Positions 46,955 to 56,239 of a stretch of DNA of 64,000 bases are shown here, piece by piece. Numbering within the stretch: the first letter of the stretch is position 1; every line of letters begins with the position of its first letter. The notes under the pieces were generated by a model. It was not told where the DNA came from and did not search any database. It saw only the letters and a list, made by a program, of their open reading frames with translations. A program made the position numbers and the translations under genes. The DNA is from Bacteroidales bacterium (GTDB lineage: Bacteria > Bacteroidota > Bacteroidia > Bacteroidales > P3), in the NCBI GenBank assembly GCA_017545365.1, contig JAFWOP010000011.1, positions 1-64,000 of the forward strand, read 5' to 3'.

Positions 46955-46985
46955 CATTTTCAAAAATGCTAACAATAATTTTTGT

Positions 46986-49031
46986 ATGAGAAGATGTCTG
47001 TATATTTTATTGGCAGGATTGCTGGCAAGTGCCTGCTCTCATGGAACCTCAAATACCGAAACAGCCATGAGCAACATTGACCAAACTGCCATTCAAGCTA
47101 CTATTGATGCCATGCAGCAGCGTTTTGGCGACGCTGTATCACAACGATTCAAACGTTCCGTTCCACAAGTGGCGGCATTGTGGACTTCGCAGGACGGTAC
47201 GCCCGAAGAGTTCCAACAATTCTGTCTTGACCATTTTGTGGCTGATTCCGCCAGCTTGGCCGCTATGGCCCAGCAGCTGCAGGCCAACCTCGAAAGCCTA
47301 TGGGGTTGTTTCAACAAGATAAGTGTCGACCTCAAGCTGCCGCTGCATGTGGCAGGGCCCGAACCCACCGCCCTCGACGAGATGTTCGGCGGCTTCGACC
47401 CCGCGGCCCATTTCGACGACGACATGTACCAGCAGAAGATTGCCTTCGTGGTGGTGCTGAACTTCCCGTTCTATTCCTTGGACGAAAAGGACAGCCTCGG
47501 CCCACAGTGGAGCCGTCAGCAGTGGGCTTACGCCCGCTTGGGCGACCTGTTCACCTCGCGCGTCCCTGCCGAGTGCAACCAGCAGCTCGCCAACCAGCTG
47601 GCTGCTGCCGACAATTATATCTCCAACTACAACATCATGATGGGCCGCCTGGTGGATGATGAGCTTGGCCACCTCTTCCCCGACATGGCCCTCATCACCC
47701 ACTGGGGCCTGCGCGACGAGCTGAAGACCCACTACAACGAGGGCGACAGCGGCCTGGCCAAGCAGCGCATGATATACCAGGTGATGCGCCGCATCATCGA
47801 CCAAAGCATCCCCCAATGCGTCATCAACAACGACCAGTGCGAGTGGTACCCATACTCCAACAAGGTGATGCAGCAGGGCAAAGAAGTTAAGGCAGAACGC
47901 GAGCCCGATACCCGCTACGAGTATTTTCTCGGCAACTTCCACGCCATGCAGCAGGTAGACCGCTACAATCCCATGTACCCCACCGCCATCGCCCGTGCCT
48001 TTAACCGCGACATGGAGGTGAGCTACGACGAGATTGAACAGCTCTTCACCACCTTCTGCAGTTCGCCTGTGGTGGCACAGGTGGCCAAACTCATAGAGAG
48101 CCGTCTGGGTCGCAAGCTGGAGCCTTTCGACATCTGGTACGACGGCTTCAAAAGTCGCAGCACCATCAACGAGGACGAACTCACAGCGAAGACACAGCGT
48201 CTCTACCCCAACCGTCAGGCGTTCGCCACCAAGGGCATGCCCTCCATACTGCATCAGCTAGGATTCAGCAAGGAGAAGACAGATTTCATCTGCTCGCACG
48301 TCACCGTCGACCCCTCGCGCGGCGCCGGCCATGCCTGGGAGAGCAATATGCGTAGCGACAATGCCCGCCTCCGCACCCGCATCGGCGAGAACGGCATGGA
48401 CTATAAGGGCTACAATATCGCCGTGCACGAGTTCGGCCACAATGTGGAGCAGACCATCACCCTCCACGATGTGGACAACTACATCATGAAGGGTGTCCCT
48501 AATACCGCCTTTACCGAAGCCCTCGCCTTTGTGTTCCAGACCCGCGACCTCGATTTCCTCGGCTACAAAGACAATCAGTCCGACAAGGACGCCCTGATGA
48601 CGCTCGACATCTTCTGGGGATGCTACGAGATTATTGGCGTGTCGCTGGTGGACATGTACAGCTGGCATTGGCTCTACGCCCACCCGAACGCCACAGTGGC
48701 AGAGCTCAAGGAGCAGGTCACCGCCATCGCTGGGCAGGTGTGGAACAAGTACTATGCCCCCATCCTGGGTGAGAAGGACTCGCCCATCCTTGCCATCTAC
48801 AGCCACATGATCGACTCCCCCCTCTACCTTCCCAACTACCCCTACGGCCACATCATCGAATTCCAGCTTGAGCAACAGCTCAAGGGCAAGGTCGTCGCCG
48901 ACGAGATACTGCGCATCTACCCCGTAGGCCGTCTCACCCCGCAGGGGTGGATGCATCATGCCGTCGGCAGCGAGGTCTCTACCCAGCCCCTCCTCACCGC
49001 CGCCGCCGAAGCTATTGAGAAACTAAAATAG
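46986..49031 (+). CDS. Lipoprotein zinc metallopeptidase (HEFGH type)
   Basis: This 681-residue protein starts at ATG 46986 with a lipoprotein signal (LLAGLLASAC), so it should be anchored in the envelope. The metal site is in AVHEFGHNVEQTI (HExxH), and a probable third ligand Glu lies in TEALAFVFQ about 30 residues on, the gluzincin pattern. The rest is mostly helical. I do not recognise a named family; M3 or M49 are distant possibilities. It lies just before a DPP11-type gene on the same strand, which suggests a joint role in peptide use. Upstream in-frame codons would start inside the promoter. Confidence 0.75.
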   Translation: MRRCLYILLAGLLASACSHGTSNTETAMSNIDQTAIQATIDAMQQRFGDAVSQRFKRSVPQVAALWTSQDGTPEEFQQFCLDHFVADSASLAAMAQQLQANLESLWGCFNKISVDLKLPLHVAGPEPTALDEMFGGFDPAAHFDDDMYQQKIAFVVVLNFPFYSLDEKDSLGPQWSRQQWAYARLGDLFTSRVPAECNQQLANQLAAADNYISNYNIMMGRLVDDELGHLFPDMALITHWGLRDELKTHYNEGDSGLAKQRMIYQVMRRIIDQSIPQCVINNDQCEWYPYSNKVMQQGKEVKAEREPDTRYEYFLGNFHAMQQVDRYNPMYPTAIARAFNRDMEVSYDEIEQLFTTFCSSPVVAQVAKLIESRLGRKLEPFDIWYDGFKSRSTINEDELTAKTQRLYPNRQAFATKGMPSILHQLGFSKEKTDFICSHVTVDPSRGAGHAWESNMRSDNARLRTRIGENGMDYKGYNIAVHEFGHNVEQTITLHDVDNYIMKGVPNTAFTEALAFVFQTRDLDFLGYKDNQSDKDALMTLDIFWGCYEIIGVSLVDMYSWHWLYAHPNATVAELKEQVTAIAGQVWNKYYAPILGEKDSPILAIYSHMIDSPLYLPNYPYGHIIEFQLEQQLKGKVVADEILRIYPVGRLTPQGWMHHAVGSEVSTQPLLTAAAEAIEKLK

Positions 49032-49065
49032 TCCTATTCTCTAATTACTCAGATAATCAATAAAA

Positions 49066-51216
49066 ATGCATACACCCATGAAAAAAATCTTTTCCATTTT
49101 CACACTATTAGCCCTCCTGCTGCCCATGGCTGTGGCCGACGAGGGTATGTGGATTCCCATGCTGCTGGGCCGAAATGAGGCTGCCATGCAGAAGGCCGGT
49201 ATGCGCATCACCGCCAAGGATATCTACGACATCAACAACGCCTGCCTCAAGGATGCCGTCATCCTCTTCAACCAAGGATGCACGGGTGAGTTCGTCTCCG
49301 ACCAGGGGCTCTTCCTCACCAACCACCACTGCGGCTACTACTACATCACCAGCAACAGCACCGTCGAGCACGACTACCTCACTCATGGCTTTTGGGCTAT
49401 GACCCGCGAGCAGGAGATTCCCTGCAAGGGCCTCACCGCCACCCGCCTGGTGCGCATGGAGGATGTCACTACCCATGTGCTGGCCGGTATTGACGAGAAA
49501 ACCTCCGAGGAGGAGCGTGAGCGCATCGTCAAACAGCATATCGCTATCATTACCACCGAGGCGGTGGCTGGTACCCATTACAAGGCCGTTATCAAGCCTT
49601 TCTATTATGGTAACCAGTATTTTATGTACATCAACGAAGTCTTTACCGATGTGCGCCTTGTGGGTGCGCCCCCAAGCAACATAGGCAAATTCGGCGGCGA
49701 CACCGACAACTGGATGTGGCCTCGCCACACGGGCGACTTCTCCATGTTCCGCGTCTATGTGGGTAAGGACGGCAAGCCTGCCCCCTACAGCAAGAACAAT
49801 GTGGCATACAAACCGCTCAGACACCTTGATATCTCGCTCCGCGGTGTCGACGAGGGCGACTTCACCTTTGTCTTCGGCTACCCCGGCACCACCCAGCGCT
49901 ATGTCACCCACGACCAGATGGAGATGCAGGCCCTGCAGGAGAACCCCATCCGCATCGCCCTGCGCGACATCCGTCTCAAACACTACAAGGCAGCCATGGA
50001 ACTTTCGCCCGCACAGCGTCTCAAATACGCCTCCAAGGTGGCCTCTATCGCCAACGGCTGGAAGAAATGGCAGGGTGAGACCCTCGGCATTGAGCGTCTC
50101 GACGGTGTGAATCAGAAGAAGGCACAGGAAGCTCAGTTCCAAGCTTGGGCCGACAAGCGCGACGAGTACCGCAATGTGCTCCGCGACCTCTCACGCGCCT
50201 ACGACCGCATTCGCCCCATCGAACTCGAATGGACCTATTTCAACGAGGCTGTCATGGCCAGCGACCTCATGAACCGTGCCTACAAGCTCTGGAGCATGGC
50301 AACCCAAACCACCAATCAGGAAGACCAGGCCCGCACCGAGTGCGACAAACTGATGGCCGCCAACGAGAAGTATTTTGCCGACTTCGACCAGCACTCGCCC
50401 GTCGACCGTGCCATCTTTGTCGAAACCTTCCTCTACATGTGGAAGGCCGGCCAGGCCCCCTACCTCGACAAGAAGGGCAAGGACGAGGCCGGCGTGCAGA
50501 AACTCCTCGAAGGCATCTACGACAAGTCGATGCTCAACAACCGCGCCAAGTACGACAAATTCCTCAAGAACTACAAGGCAAAGGATTGGATGAAAGTCCT
50601 CTCCAATGCCGACCCCGCCGTCGACCTCTTCAACATCGCCTACACCTATGCCTATACCACCGACAAGGAGATGACCTACGATGTCAACAAGCGCGAAATC
50701 AACCGCCTTATGCGCACCTACGTCCGCGGCATGATGCAGCAATATCCCGACAGCAATTTCTTCCCCGATGCCAACCTCACCCTCCGTGTCGCCTATGGTC
50801 ATGTGCAGGGCTTCCGCCCCAAGGACGCTGTCTACTACACCCCCTACAGCACCCTCGACGGTATCATGGAGAAAGAGAACCCAGATGTGTACGACTATGT
50901 GGTGGAACCCAAGCTCAAACAACTCTATAAGACCAAAGACTATGGCCGCTACGCCAACCTCCGCGGCGAGATGCCCGTCGCCTTCATTGCCACCAACCAC
51001 ACCACCGGCGGCAACAGCGGCAGCCCCGTGCTCAATGCCGACGGCCAGCTGATAGGCATCAACTTCGACCGCTGCTGGGAAGGCACCATGAGCGACCTCC
51101 TCTTCGACCCTGCCTACTGCCGCAACATCAGCCTCGACATCCGCTACTGCCTCTTCATCATCGACAAATTCGCCGGTGCCACCCACCTCATCAACGAGAT
51201 GACCATCGTCGAGTAG
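49066..51216 (+). CDS. S46 family dipeptidyl-peptidase, DPP11 type
   Basis: This 716-residue serine peptidase has a signal peptide (the true start may be the ATG at 49078), catalytic His in NHHCGYYY (87-88), Asp in the segment GDTDNWMWPRHTGDF and Ser at about 651 in TTGGNSGSP. Eighteen residues past the Ser stands Arg669 in the segment NFDRCWEGTMSD. In the Porphyromonas enzymes, Arg here marks DPP11, which prefers Asp or Glu at P1, whereas DPP7 has Gly. It would release acidic dipeptides in the periplasm and supports amino-acid fermentation. It is cotranscribed or closely linked with the lipoprotein metallopeptidase. Confidence 0.93.
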   Translation: MHTPMKKIFSIFTLLALLLPMAVADEGMWIPMLLGRNEAAMQKAGMRITAKDIYDINNACLKDAVILFNQGCTGEFVSDQGLFLTNHHCGYYYITSNSTVEHDYLTHGFWAMTREQEIPCKGLTATRLVRMEDVTTHVLAGIDEKTSEEERERIVKQHIAIITTEAVAGTHYKAVIKPFYYGNQYFMYINEVFTDVRLVGAPPSNIGKFGGDTDNWMWPRHTGDFSMFRVYVGKDGKPAPYSKNNVAYKPLRHLDISLRGVDEGDFTFVFGYPGTTQRYVTHDQMEMQALQENPIRIALRDIRLKHYKAAMELSPAQRLKYASKVASIANGWKKWQGETLGIERLDGVNQKKAQEAQFQAWADKRDEYRNVLRDLSRAYDRIRPIELEWTYFNEAVMASDLMNRAYKLWSMATQTTNQEDQARTECDKLMAANEKYFADFDQHSPVDRAIFVETFLYMWKAGQAPYLDKKGKDEAGVQKLLEGIYDKSMLNNRAKYDKFLKNYKAKDWMKVLSNADPAVDLFNIAYTYAYTTDKEMTYDVNKREINRLMRTYVRGMMQQYPDSNFFPDANLTLRVAYGHVQGFRPKDAVYYTPYSTLDGIMEKENPDVYDYVVEPKLKQLYKTKDYGRYANLRGEMPVAFIATNHTTGGNSGSPVLNADGQLIGINFDRCWEGTMSDLLFDPAYCRNISLDIRYCLFIIDKFAGATHLINEMTIVE

Positions 51217-51267
51217 TGAATGTGTAAACGTGTGAATGAATGTGTAAACGTGTTAATGTGTTAATTT

Positions 51268-51503
51268 GTTAGTTGCTGACGCATCAAAGATTAACGAATT
51301 AACACATTAACGAATTCATAACGTGTTAGTCGCTGGCGCATCAATGATTAACACATTCACACATTCACGAATTCATAACGTGTTAGTTGCTGACGCATCA
51401 AAGATTAACGAATTAACACATTCACACATTCACGAATTCATAACGTGTTAGTCGCTGACGCATCAATGATTAACACATTCACACATTAACGAATTAACGA
51501 ATT
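51268..51503. repeat. Four tandem copies of a 57-65 bp intergenic repeat
   Basis: Units start at 51268, 51325, 51382 and 51447. Each opens with GTTAGTYGCTGRCGCATCAA and ends with CACATTAACGAATTCATAAC or similar words. Units alternate in small ways (AAAGATT against AATGATT), as if they expanded in pairs. The same 28-bp core occurs inverted at 44833-44860. The stretch 51217-51532 has no gene. Confidence 0.8.
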
Positions 51504-51532
51504 CATTTGACCCCATTAAAACTATAAAAAAA

Positions 51533-52518
51533 ATGAAACATAACGTTTTCACAGCCTTGCTGCTGGCAGCCGTCACCATGATGACCGTGGGCTGCAACAA
51601 AGAAGACAACATTGCCCCAATTGAACCAGAGGCGAAGGTGAGCCGTATCTACGTCACCAATACCACCATTATGGAACAGTACAACGACAGCACACAGACA
51701 TGGGACACCATGTATTATTTCCCTGGCGGGCGCTACCTGAGCAAAGAACTCTTCTGGACAGGCGACCGTATAGACAGTATGCACAATGGGGATGACAAAT
51801 TACTCTTTACTTACGGCCACTTCTATTAATTGCATGTAATTAAAGTCTCAAATTCTTATCAAATTCAAAATATGCGGTTTACAAATTCTCCAATTCTCTA
51901 ATTCTTGATAAATAGAAATCCCCTTACGACAACAGTGGACACCTTGTCCACGCAGTCGATGGCTATGCTATGCAGCATTTCGACATCGAATACAACACCG
52001 AAGGCAAAATGTCGCGAGCATATATATGCAGCCTCGATGGAGTCGACACGGTGCTTACAGAGACCTATCTGTTCTCCTGGTCCAACGGGAAGCTGCAGCG
52101 TCTCGAAGACGACATCTGGGCTCTTGCTCCCAACGAAAGCGGTCTCAAGCATTCGACACTGTACTACACCTGGGCGAGTGACAATGTCACCAAGACGGTT
52201 CGCCACAATCTTTATCTTAACGGCAAACGCGACACGGTCAACTACAACTACGAGGTAAACAACCTCGTCAACCCGTTCTACGGATTCCCCTTTTGGCAGA
52301 TACCCTACAATAAAATGATTAATACCTTCGACGGCACCGACGGACTGAACAAGAACATGCTGACACGTTGCTACAACGACAAAACGGAGCGTCGTTATGA
52401 GCACACCGCTACCGACGGCCGCGTCACTGCCATCCACGAGGAATACACTACCACGAACCCCTCAGGCCTCGCCCGCAGCCTGTTGGTCACCGATTACGAG
52501 ATAGAGTACCTCAATTAA
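51533..52518 (+). pseudogene. Broken lipoprotein gene
   Basis: The first part (51533-51829) reads a lipoprotein signal (AAVTMMTVGC) and a beta-rich domain ending DKLLFTYGHFY, then stops. From about 51927 another frame continues in the same style (YDNSGHLVHAVDGYAMQHFD and on to 52518). Between them are about 95 AT-rich bases with AATTCTC-like words. Removing them would join the halves into about 295 residues, the usual size of such DUF4595-like or cell-surface lipoproteins. I infer one gene split by a short insertion. The 3' half has an ATG at 51970 and might be made separately, though without a signal peptide. Confidence 0.6.
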
Positions 52519-52524
52519 TGGTAT

Positions 52525-52579
52525 GGGCGTACCCCCGTGTACGCCCACCCTGTGTACCCCCTGTTGGGAGCGTACTCCC
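52525..52579. terminator. Two hairpins between convergent genes
   Basis: GGGCGTAC/GTACGCCC (52525-52532 and 52539-52546) is a perfect 8-bp stem, and GGGAG/CTCCC (52566-52579) is a second. They lie between the lipoprotein remnant and the 3' end of hsdR. There is no T-run, so termination is possible but not certain. Confidence 0.4.
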
Positions 52580-52644
52580 AGGTACCCCCATCTGATGCCT
52601 TTCCGACACCCAGAAACAGAAGACCGCCCCCTACACATTAACGA

Positions 52645-55600
52645 TTATCTCAGATATTCCTGGTTGCCTAACATTCGTTTCAAAAGGTCAACAAAATTAG
52701 TGCGGAAACCTTCATTCTGGTGATATTCTTTATATAGCGACATATCACCTTTGCGTTTCTGGCGCACAATACGGTCAACGATGTCGTTAAATACTTTATC
52801 TACCGCCTGTTGGTCAGGATTGCCTACCACCATATCATTGTAGTCCTCGTCTTCCATGATGGCCTTGGTGATGCTGATGAGCTTCGATTTTTGGTCGTCG
52901 GGTGTGGCATTCCAGCCTTTAAACCAACGTTCGTTGAAATCTCGAAGAATTGCGTCAAGCGTTTCTTTTGGCTCCTCTTCCATGCTCCCGGCGTTAACCA
53001 TCACCGCCTTGTTAGGGTCTACTATGCTTTCGCCAACATCCAGTTGGATAGTCTCGTTGAGCGAGGTACGCCGCAATCCGTAGGTATTTAGGTCAACCGA
53101 GTCAAGCAAGTCTTTCAATTCGTCATTGGCGGCATTAGGCACTACCAACTGAGGTATCAGAAAACGCAGAAACCAGAAGAGTTTCTCCCAGTCCTTCACC
53201 TCATAGCTCATAATGGCGGCGGCGCGTGAATAGACTTTTACAAACTGCTTACACTTCATCTTGAAGTCGGCCTTGCCGTTCTCGCCCCATTCTATTTCAT
53301 GGTTGAATCGTTCGGCTGCCGTGTCGATAATAGGTGCCCACTTGTCGGCTTCGGCACCATGGATGTATAGGTTGATGAAGGTATCCACATCCTCCATCTC
53401 GAACACATCAAAACCGAGCAATGTAGTCTTCAACTCATGCAGTATATTGACATCTGTGGCTTCCGACAAGGTGGTCGAAGTATAGAACGGGTCAAAGGCA
53501 TTCTTAATGTCGTCGGTAGTGTTGTAGAAGTCGAGCACAAACAGGTCTTCGCTCAATTTGCCCAGTTCTGGAGCCGCACGATTGAGTCTTGACAATGCCT
53601 GAACCGCCAGCACCCCGTCCAGCGGTTTGTCAATATACATCGCACACAGCTGGGGCTGGTCAAACCCCGTCAGGTATTTGTTGGCAACCACAAGTATGCG
53701 GTATTCGTCTGTGTCAAACATCTCGGCTGTCTTCGATTCGGGAAATCCGTTAAGTCCTGCTTCGGTATAAATACTATTATTGAAGGAAAAACCTTCGGCA
53801 GCCTTTGGAATATCATTGTCCTCGTATTCCTCACTGGTTGACAGTCTTTTCTCCCCCGTAAAAGCTATCAAGACCTTGAATGGCATCCGTTTTTTCTCTA
53901 TCAATCTTCGCAGCACTAAGTAATAACGTATTGCGCATTCGATGTCCTTAGTCACCACCATGGCTTTCGCCTTGCCTTTCAGCTTGTGGTTGCGGAATAT
54001 CTTGGCATCGAAGTGGTCAAGCACCACCTCTGCCTTGGCCTCGATGGTTCTGGGGTTGCGTTCCACGGTGCGGCGTAGCAGCTTCTGCGCTTTCTCGTTG
54101 TTGTATTCGGGATTATCTTCTATGCTCTTGGTCAGTTCGTAGTAGCTGCGGTAGGTGGTGTAGTTGGTCAGCACATCGAGGATAAAACCCTCCTCTATGG
54201 CCTGTTTCATGCTGTAAAGGTGGAATGGATGGAACTGTCCCTCTGCATCCCTGCTGCCGAAGCGTTCCAGCGTCTCTTTCTTCGGTGTGGCGGTGAAGGC
54301 GAAGTAGGAGCAGTTGCTGCTCATCTTTCGGTCGCGCATCAGTTTCTCCAACAGGGCATCGGTGTCGCTGCCATCTGAGTCTGCATCTTTTTGCACGGTG
54401 GCATTTAGCTTGTCAGCTGCAATGCCCGACTGCGAGCTGTGTGCCTCGTCGATGATGATGGCAAAGTTATGGTCGCTCACGTCGTTGATGCTATCGCAGA
54501 TATAGGGGAATTTCTGTATGGTGGTGATGATGATACGTTTGCCCTGTTCTATGGCGTTCTTCAATTCCTTTGAATTGTCAGCATGTTCCACCGTTTTCTG
54601 GCTTTGACCGAAGGCTTTGATGTTGTCTGTAATCTGCTTGTCGAGCAGACGGCGGTCGGTCACTACGATTACCGAGTCGAAGAGCACCTTGTCCAATGCT
54701 CTGGCGCGCACGGCATCCATAGTTGTCGGACAGGTCTTGAGCAGTTTGTATGCCAGCCAAGTCAGCGAGTTCGACTTGCCCGAGCCCGCCGAGTGCTGTA
54801 TCAGATAGGTCTTTCCGATGCCCACTCTGGACACGTCCTTCTCCAGTTGTGTCACCACATCCAACTGGTGGTAGCGGGGGAAAATCAATTTCTTGGCATT
54901 CTTCATCAGGTGGGGCACCTTCTTCTGTGTCTTTGCCTCGCCGTAGTCAAGCAGCACATAGTTCATAATGATGTCGGCCACCGTGTCGCGCTGCAGAATC
55001 TGTTCCCACATGTAGGCGGTCTTGTAGCCTCCGTTCTCGTTCACAGGGTTGCCTGCTCCCTGGCCGTTGGCTAACCCTTTGTTGAAAGGCATAAAGTAGG
55101 TCTTGTCAAGGTTGAGGCGGGTGGTGAAATACACCTCATCCTTGTCCATCGTGAAGTGCGCCAAGCAGCGGCCAAAACTAAGTAATGGGTCTTTAGGATT
55201 CCTGTTTTCTTTGTATTGTTTCTGACCGTTGTACTTGGCAGTTTGGTGTGTCCAAGGGTTTTTCAGTTCTAAAGTAAAGAGCGGAATGCCGTTAACGAAC
55301 AGCACCATATCAAGCTCGTCTTCGGGGTGTAGCAGCGAGAAGGTCTGCTGGCGGGTAACCGAGAACTGGTTCTGTGCATATTTGGCTTTCGATAGGTCGC
55401 TGTCCGCAGCCGAGGGCTTGGGGTAGAACAGCGACAGCTTCATCGCTTGCAACTCCACAGGATGACGCAACACATGTATCACGCCAAAAGTAGTGATGTC
55501 TTTTGCAATCTTGTGCGACACCTCGCCTATCAAATCCGCCCCCACATATTTGTTCAGTTCCTCTTGTTGTGTTGCTTTCAGAAACGCCCACAGCCGCCGC

Positions 55601-55782
55601 AGGTCTAAAGCCAGCCGTTTGTCAAAGTCCTTTGGCTGTCCCCAATAATAATGTCCCTCGCCAGGCACTTGCGCATCAATATCGGTTAAGCCCAAAGCCT
55701 GACGCTCTTCAATGGTACTGCCCACCAGTGCCCGCTCTATCAAGGCCTCAAAAGCCTGCTCGTTGGTCTTGCTTGTGTTCAT
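52645..55782 (-). CDS. hsdR: Type I restriction enzyme, R (endonuclease/translocase) subunit
   Basis: This 1045-residue protein has an N-terminal nuclease domain with Asp158 and ELK (172-174) in DMVLFVNGIPLFTLELKNP. The helicase motor has Walker A QHSAGSGKSNSLTW and the DEAH box IIIDEAHSSQSG, with later motifs FTATPKKETL and DVLTNYTTYRS. The C-terminal helical part contacts the methylase. With HsdM and HsdS it cuts unmethylated foreign DNA after ATP-driven translocation. It is the last gene of the operon, 85 bp after the ASCH gene, and is intact. Confidence 0.96.
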   Translation of the reverse strand: MNTSKTNEQAFEALIERALVGSTIEERQALGLTDIDAQVPGEGHYYWGQPKDFDKRLALDLRRLWAFLKATQQEELNKYVGADLIGEVSHKIAKDITTFGVIHVLRHPVELQAMKLSLFYPKPSAADSDLSKAKYAQNQFSVTRQQTFSLLHPEDELDMVLFVNGIPLFTLELKNPWTHQTAKYNGQKQYKENRNPKDPLLSFGRCLAHFTMDKDEVYFTTRLNLDKTYFMPFNKGLANGQGAGNPVNENGGYKTAYMWEQILQRDTVADIIMNYVLLDYGEAKTQKKVPHLMKNAKKLIFPRYHQLDVVTQLEKDVSRVGIGKTYLIQHSAGSGKSNSLTWLAYKLLKTCPTTMDAVRARALDKVLFDSVIVVTDRRLLDKQITDNIKAFGQSQKTVEHADNSKELKNAIEQGKRIIITTIQKFPYICDSINDVSDHNFAIIIDEAHSSQSGIAADKLNATVQKDADSDGSDTDALLEKLMRDRKMSSNCSYFAFTATPKKETLERFGSRDAEGQFHPFHLYSMKQAIEEGFILDVLTNYTTYRSYYELTKSIEDNPEYNNEKAQKLLRRTVERNPRTIEAKAEVVLDHFDAKIFRNHKLKGKAKAMVVTKDIECAIRYYLVLRRLIEKKRMPFKVLIAFTGEKRLSTSEEYEDNDIPKAAEGFSFNNSIYTEAGLNGFPESKTAEMFDTDEYRILVVANKYLTGFDQPQLCAMYIDKPLDGVLAVQALSRLNRAAPELGKLSEDLFVLDFYNTTDDIKNAFDPFYTSTTLSEATDVNILHELKTTLLGFDVFEMEDVDTFINLYIHGAEADKWAPIIDTAAERFNHEIEWGENGKADFKMKCKQFVKVYSRAAAIMSYEVKDWEKLFWFLRFLIPQLVVPNAANDELKDLLDSVDLNTYGLRRTSLNETIQLDVGESIVDPNKAVMVNAGSMEEEPKETLDAILRDFNERWFKGWNATPDDQKSKLISITKAIMEDEDYNDMVVGNPDQQAVDKVFNDIVDRIVRQKRKGDMSLYKEYHQNEGFRTNFVDLLKRMLGNQEYLR

Positions 55783-55867
55783 GGTCTGTTCCTTTTTATT
55801 ATTTCCACCCTTTGATCCTTCGTCGATCCTTCTTCTTTGTCTCGTCGATAATAGCTCTTTTCAGTCT

Positions 55868-56239
55868 TTATTGTAAATAGCAAAATGATTGAGGTGCTTG
55901 TTTGACGTTGATGTCTGCTAATCTCTTTGGGGTTTTATACCTCTTTAGCTTTCCTATTTGGATGGCGTTTGCCGTTTCTCTCTTCTCGAAATAGGAATCA
56001 TAGTAATCCTTGCTGATACCGGAATGGTCACTAGTCCGGCTCCAAAGAGCATCAACATCATCTGACAGGATAGCCTTAATTTCAAACTCACCGACTACCA
56101 ATTTCACGGGATTCGAGGCATATATCACCACCGTAGTCACATCTCTCCTTTTGAAAAGTGACTTTCTGAACTCGTATTTCTTTGAGCCATCGAATATCCT
56201 TGACACAAACTCTGGTTTAATCGACAATAAAACTCTCAT
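55868..56239 (-). CDS. ASCH/PUA-like domain protein
   Basis: This 123-residue protein opens with MRVLLSIKPEFVSRIFDGSKKYEFRK, typical of the ASCH (PUA-like) fold, which binds RNA or acts on nucleotides. EFRK and VVIYASNPVKLVVGEFEI are the conserved parts. Its start lies 22 bp inside the 3' end of the PIN/GNAT gene, in another frame, so translation is tightly coupled. It is part of the restriction operon but belongs to no known Hsd subunit. Base composition is AT-rich compared with hsdR and hsdM. Confidence 0.8.
   Translation of the reverse strand: MRVLLSIKPEFVSRIFDGSKKYEFRKSLFKRRDVTTVVIYASNPVKLVVGEFEIKAILSDDVDALWSRTSDHSGISKDYYDSYFEKRETANAIQIGKLKRYKTPKRLADINVKQAPQSFCYLQ

Noticed and set aside
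51268..51503. CRISPR array
   Set aside because: Units are 57-65 bp tandem repeats with no unique spacers between them, and no cas genes are near.
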